Positions 5,946-6,067 of a stretch of DNA of 6,067 bases are shown piece by piece. The position numbers were made by a program, and so were the translations under genes. The notes under the pieces are model-generated. The model saw only the letters and a program-made list of their open reading frames with translations, did no database searches and had not been told where the DNA came from. Positions within the stretch are counted from its first letter, which is position 1. The number at the start of each line of letters is the position of its first letter. The DNA comes from an uncultured Synergistales bacterium (lineage in GTDB: Bacteria > Synergistota > Synergistia > Synergistales > Aminobacteriaceae): assembly GCA_905236605.1 (NCBI GenBank), contig CAJORD010000146.1, positions 1-6,067 on the forward strand. The letters are read 5' to 3'.

Positions 5946-6067
5946 ATGGCGGCAATAGATTATGCAACTTTGAAAAAAGGCGGCTTTATGCGTCAGAAAC
6001 AAAAAGGATTTTTTTCGCTGCGGCTTGGAGTTGTAGGCGGTCAAGTAACGTCTGAACAGCTTAACGC
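5946..6067 (+). CDS. N-terminus of a probable nitrite/sulfite-reductase-like 4Fe-4S protein, partial
   Basis: The gene starts at an ATG preceded by AGGAG (5930-5934) with an 11-nt gap and runs off the right edge after 40 codons. The visible sequence (MAAIDYATLKKGGFMRQKQK followed by a GFFSLRLGVVGG segment) resembles the start of NirA/Dsr-like nitrite and sulfite reductase proteins of anaerobes, where a KGGFMRQ...FS-RLRVVGG pattern precedes the ferredoxin-like half domain. These enzymes use siroheme and a 4Fe-4S cluster to reduce sulfite to sulfide. The siroheme and cluster cysteines lie beyond the window, so the call rests on the N-terminal pattern, recalled rather than searched, and on the sulfur context. 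It follows the E1-like gene by 37 nt and is probably in the same operon. Confidence 0.65.
   Translation, partial: MAAIDYATLKKGGFMRQKQKGFFSLRLGVVGGQVTSEQLN

Noticed and set aside
1..6067. CRISPR array, tRNA, insertion sequence or attachment site
   Set aside because: No regularly spaced repeats, cloverleaf-like sequences, transposase frames or long terminal inverted repeats were seen by eye.

Overview
This window looks like a chromosomal piece of an anaerobic bacterium. All genes are on the + strand and tightly packed, with strong AGGAGG-type ribosome binding sites and a moderately AT-rich composition. TRAP carriers, a zinc alcohol dehydrogenase and a sulfite-reductase-like protein beside a ThiF/MoeB-type enzyme would suit a Bacillota member (for example a Negativicutes-like gut or sediment anaerobe). 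That placement is an inference with low confidence; no rRNA or other marker gene is present.

Region 1 (1-2460) is the end of a solute uptake and oxidation operon. It holds the last 26 codons of a gene that is probably the small TRAP permease subunit (DctQ), the complete large subunit DctM, and a zinc-dependent medium-chain dehydrogenase. A hairpin followed by a T-rich run (2418-2460) closes the unit. The likely logic is import of an organic acid or sugar acid followed by oxidation. The substrate cannot be read from the window because the DctP binding protein lies outside it.

Region 2 (2464-3384) is a LysR-type regulator. Its ATG lies only 11 nt after the terminator stem and has no visible Shine-Dalgarno, so how it is transcribed and translated is an open question.

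Region 3 (3385-6067) looks like a sulfur module. A short intergenic region carries a good sigma-70-type promoter and a dyad that could be a LysR-type operator. It is followed by a YeiH-family (putative sulfate/sulfite exporter) gene, an 87-residue two-helix membrane protein, a ThiF/MoeB/HesA E1-like adenylyltransferase, and the first 40 codons of a probable nitrite/sulfite-reductase-like 4Fe-4S protein. The LysR-YeiH pairing recalls yeiE-yeiH of E. coli. The E1-like enzyme beside a sulfite reductase recalls sulfur-carrier (protein thiocarboxylate) routes to cysteine or homocysteine.

The most notable feature is that the YeiH-family gene is split by a frame change at a 5-bp tandem duplication (3878-3889). 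Removing one copy restores a single 445-codon reading frame. This is a recent mutation, a strain-variable switch, or a sequence error.
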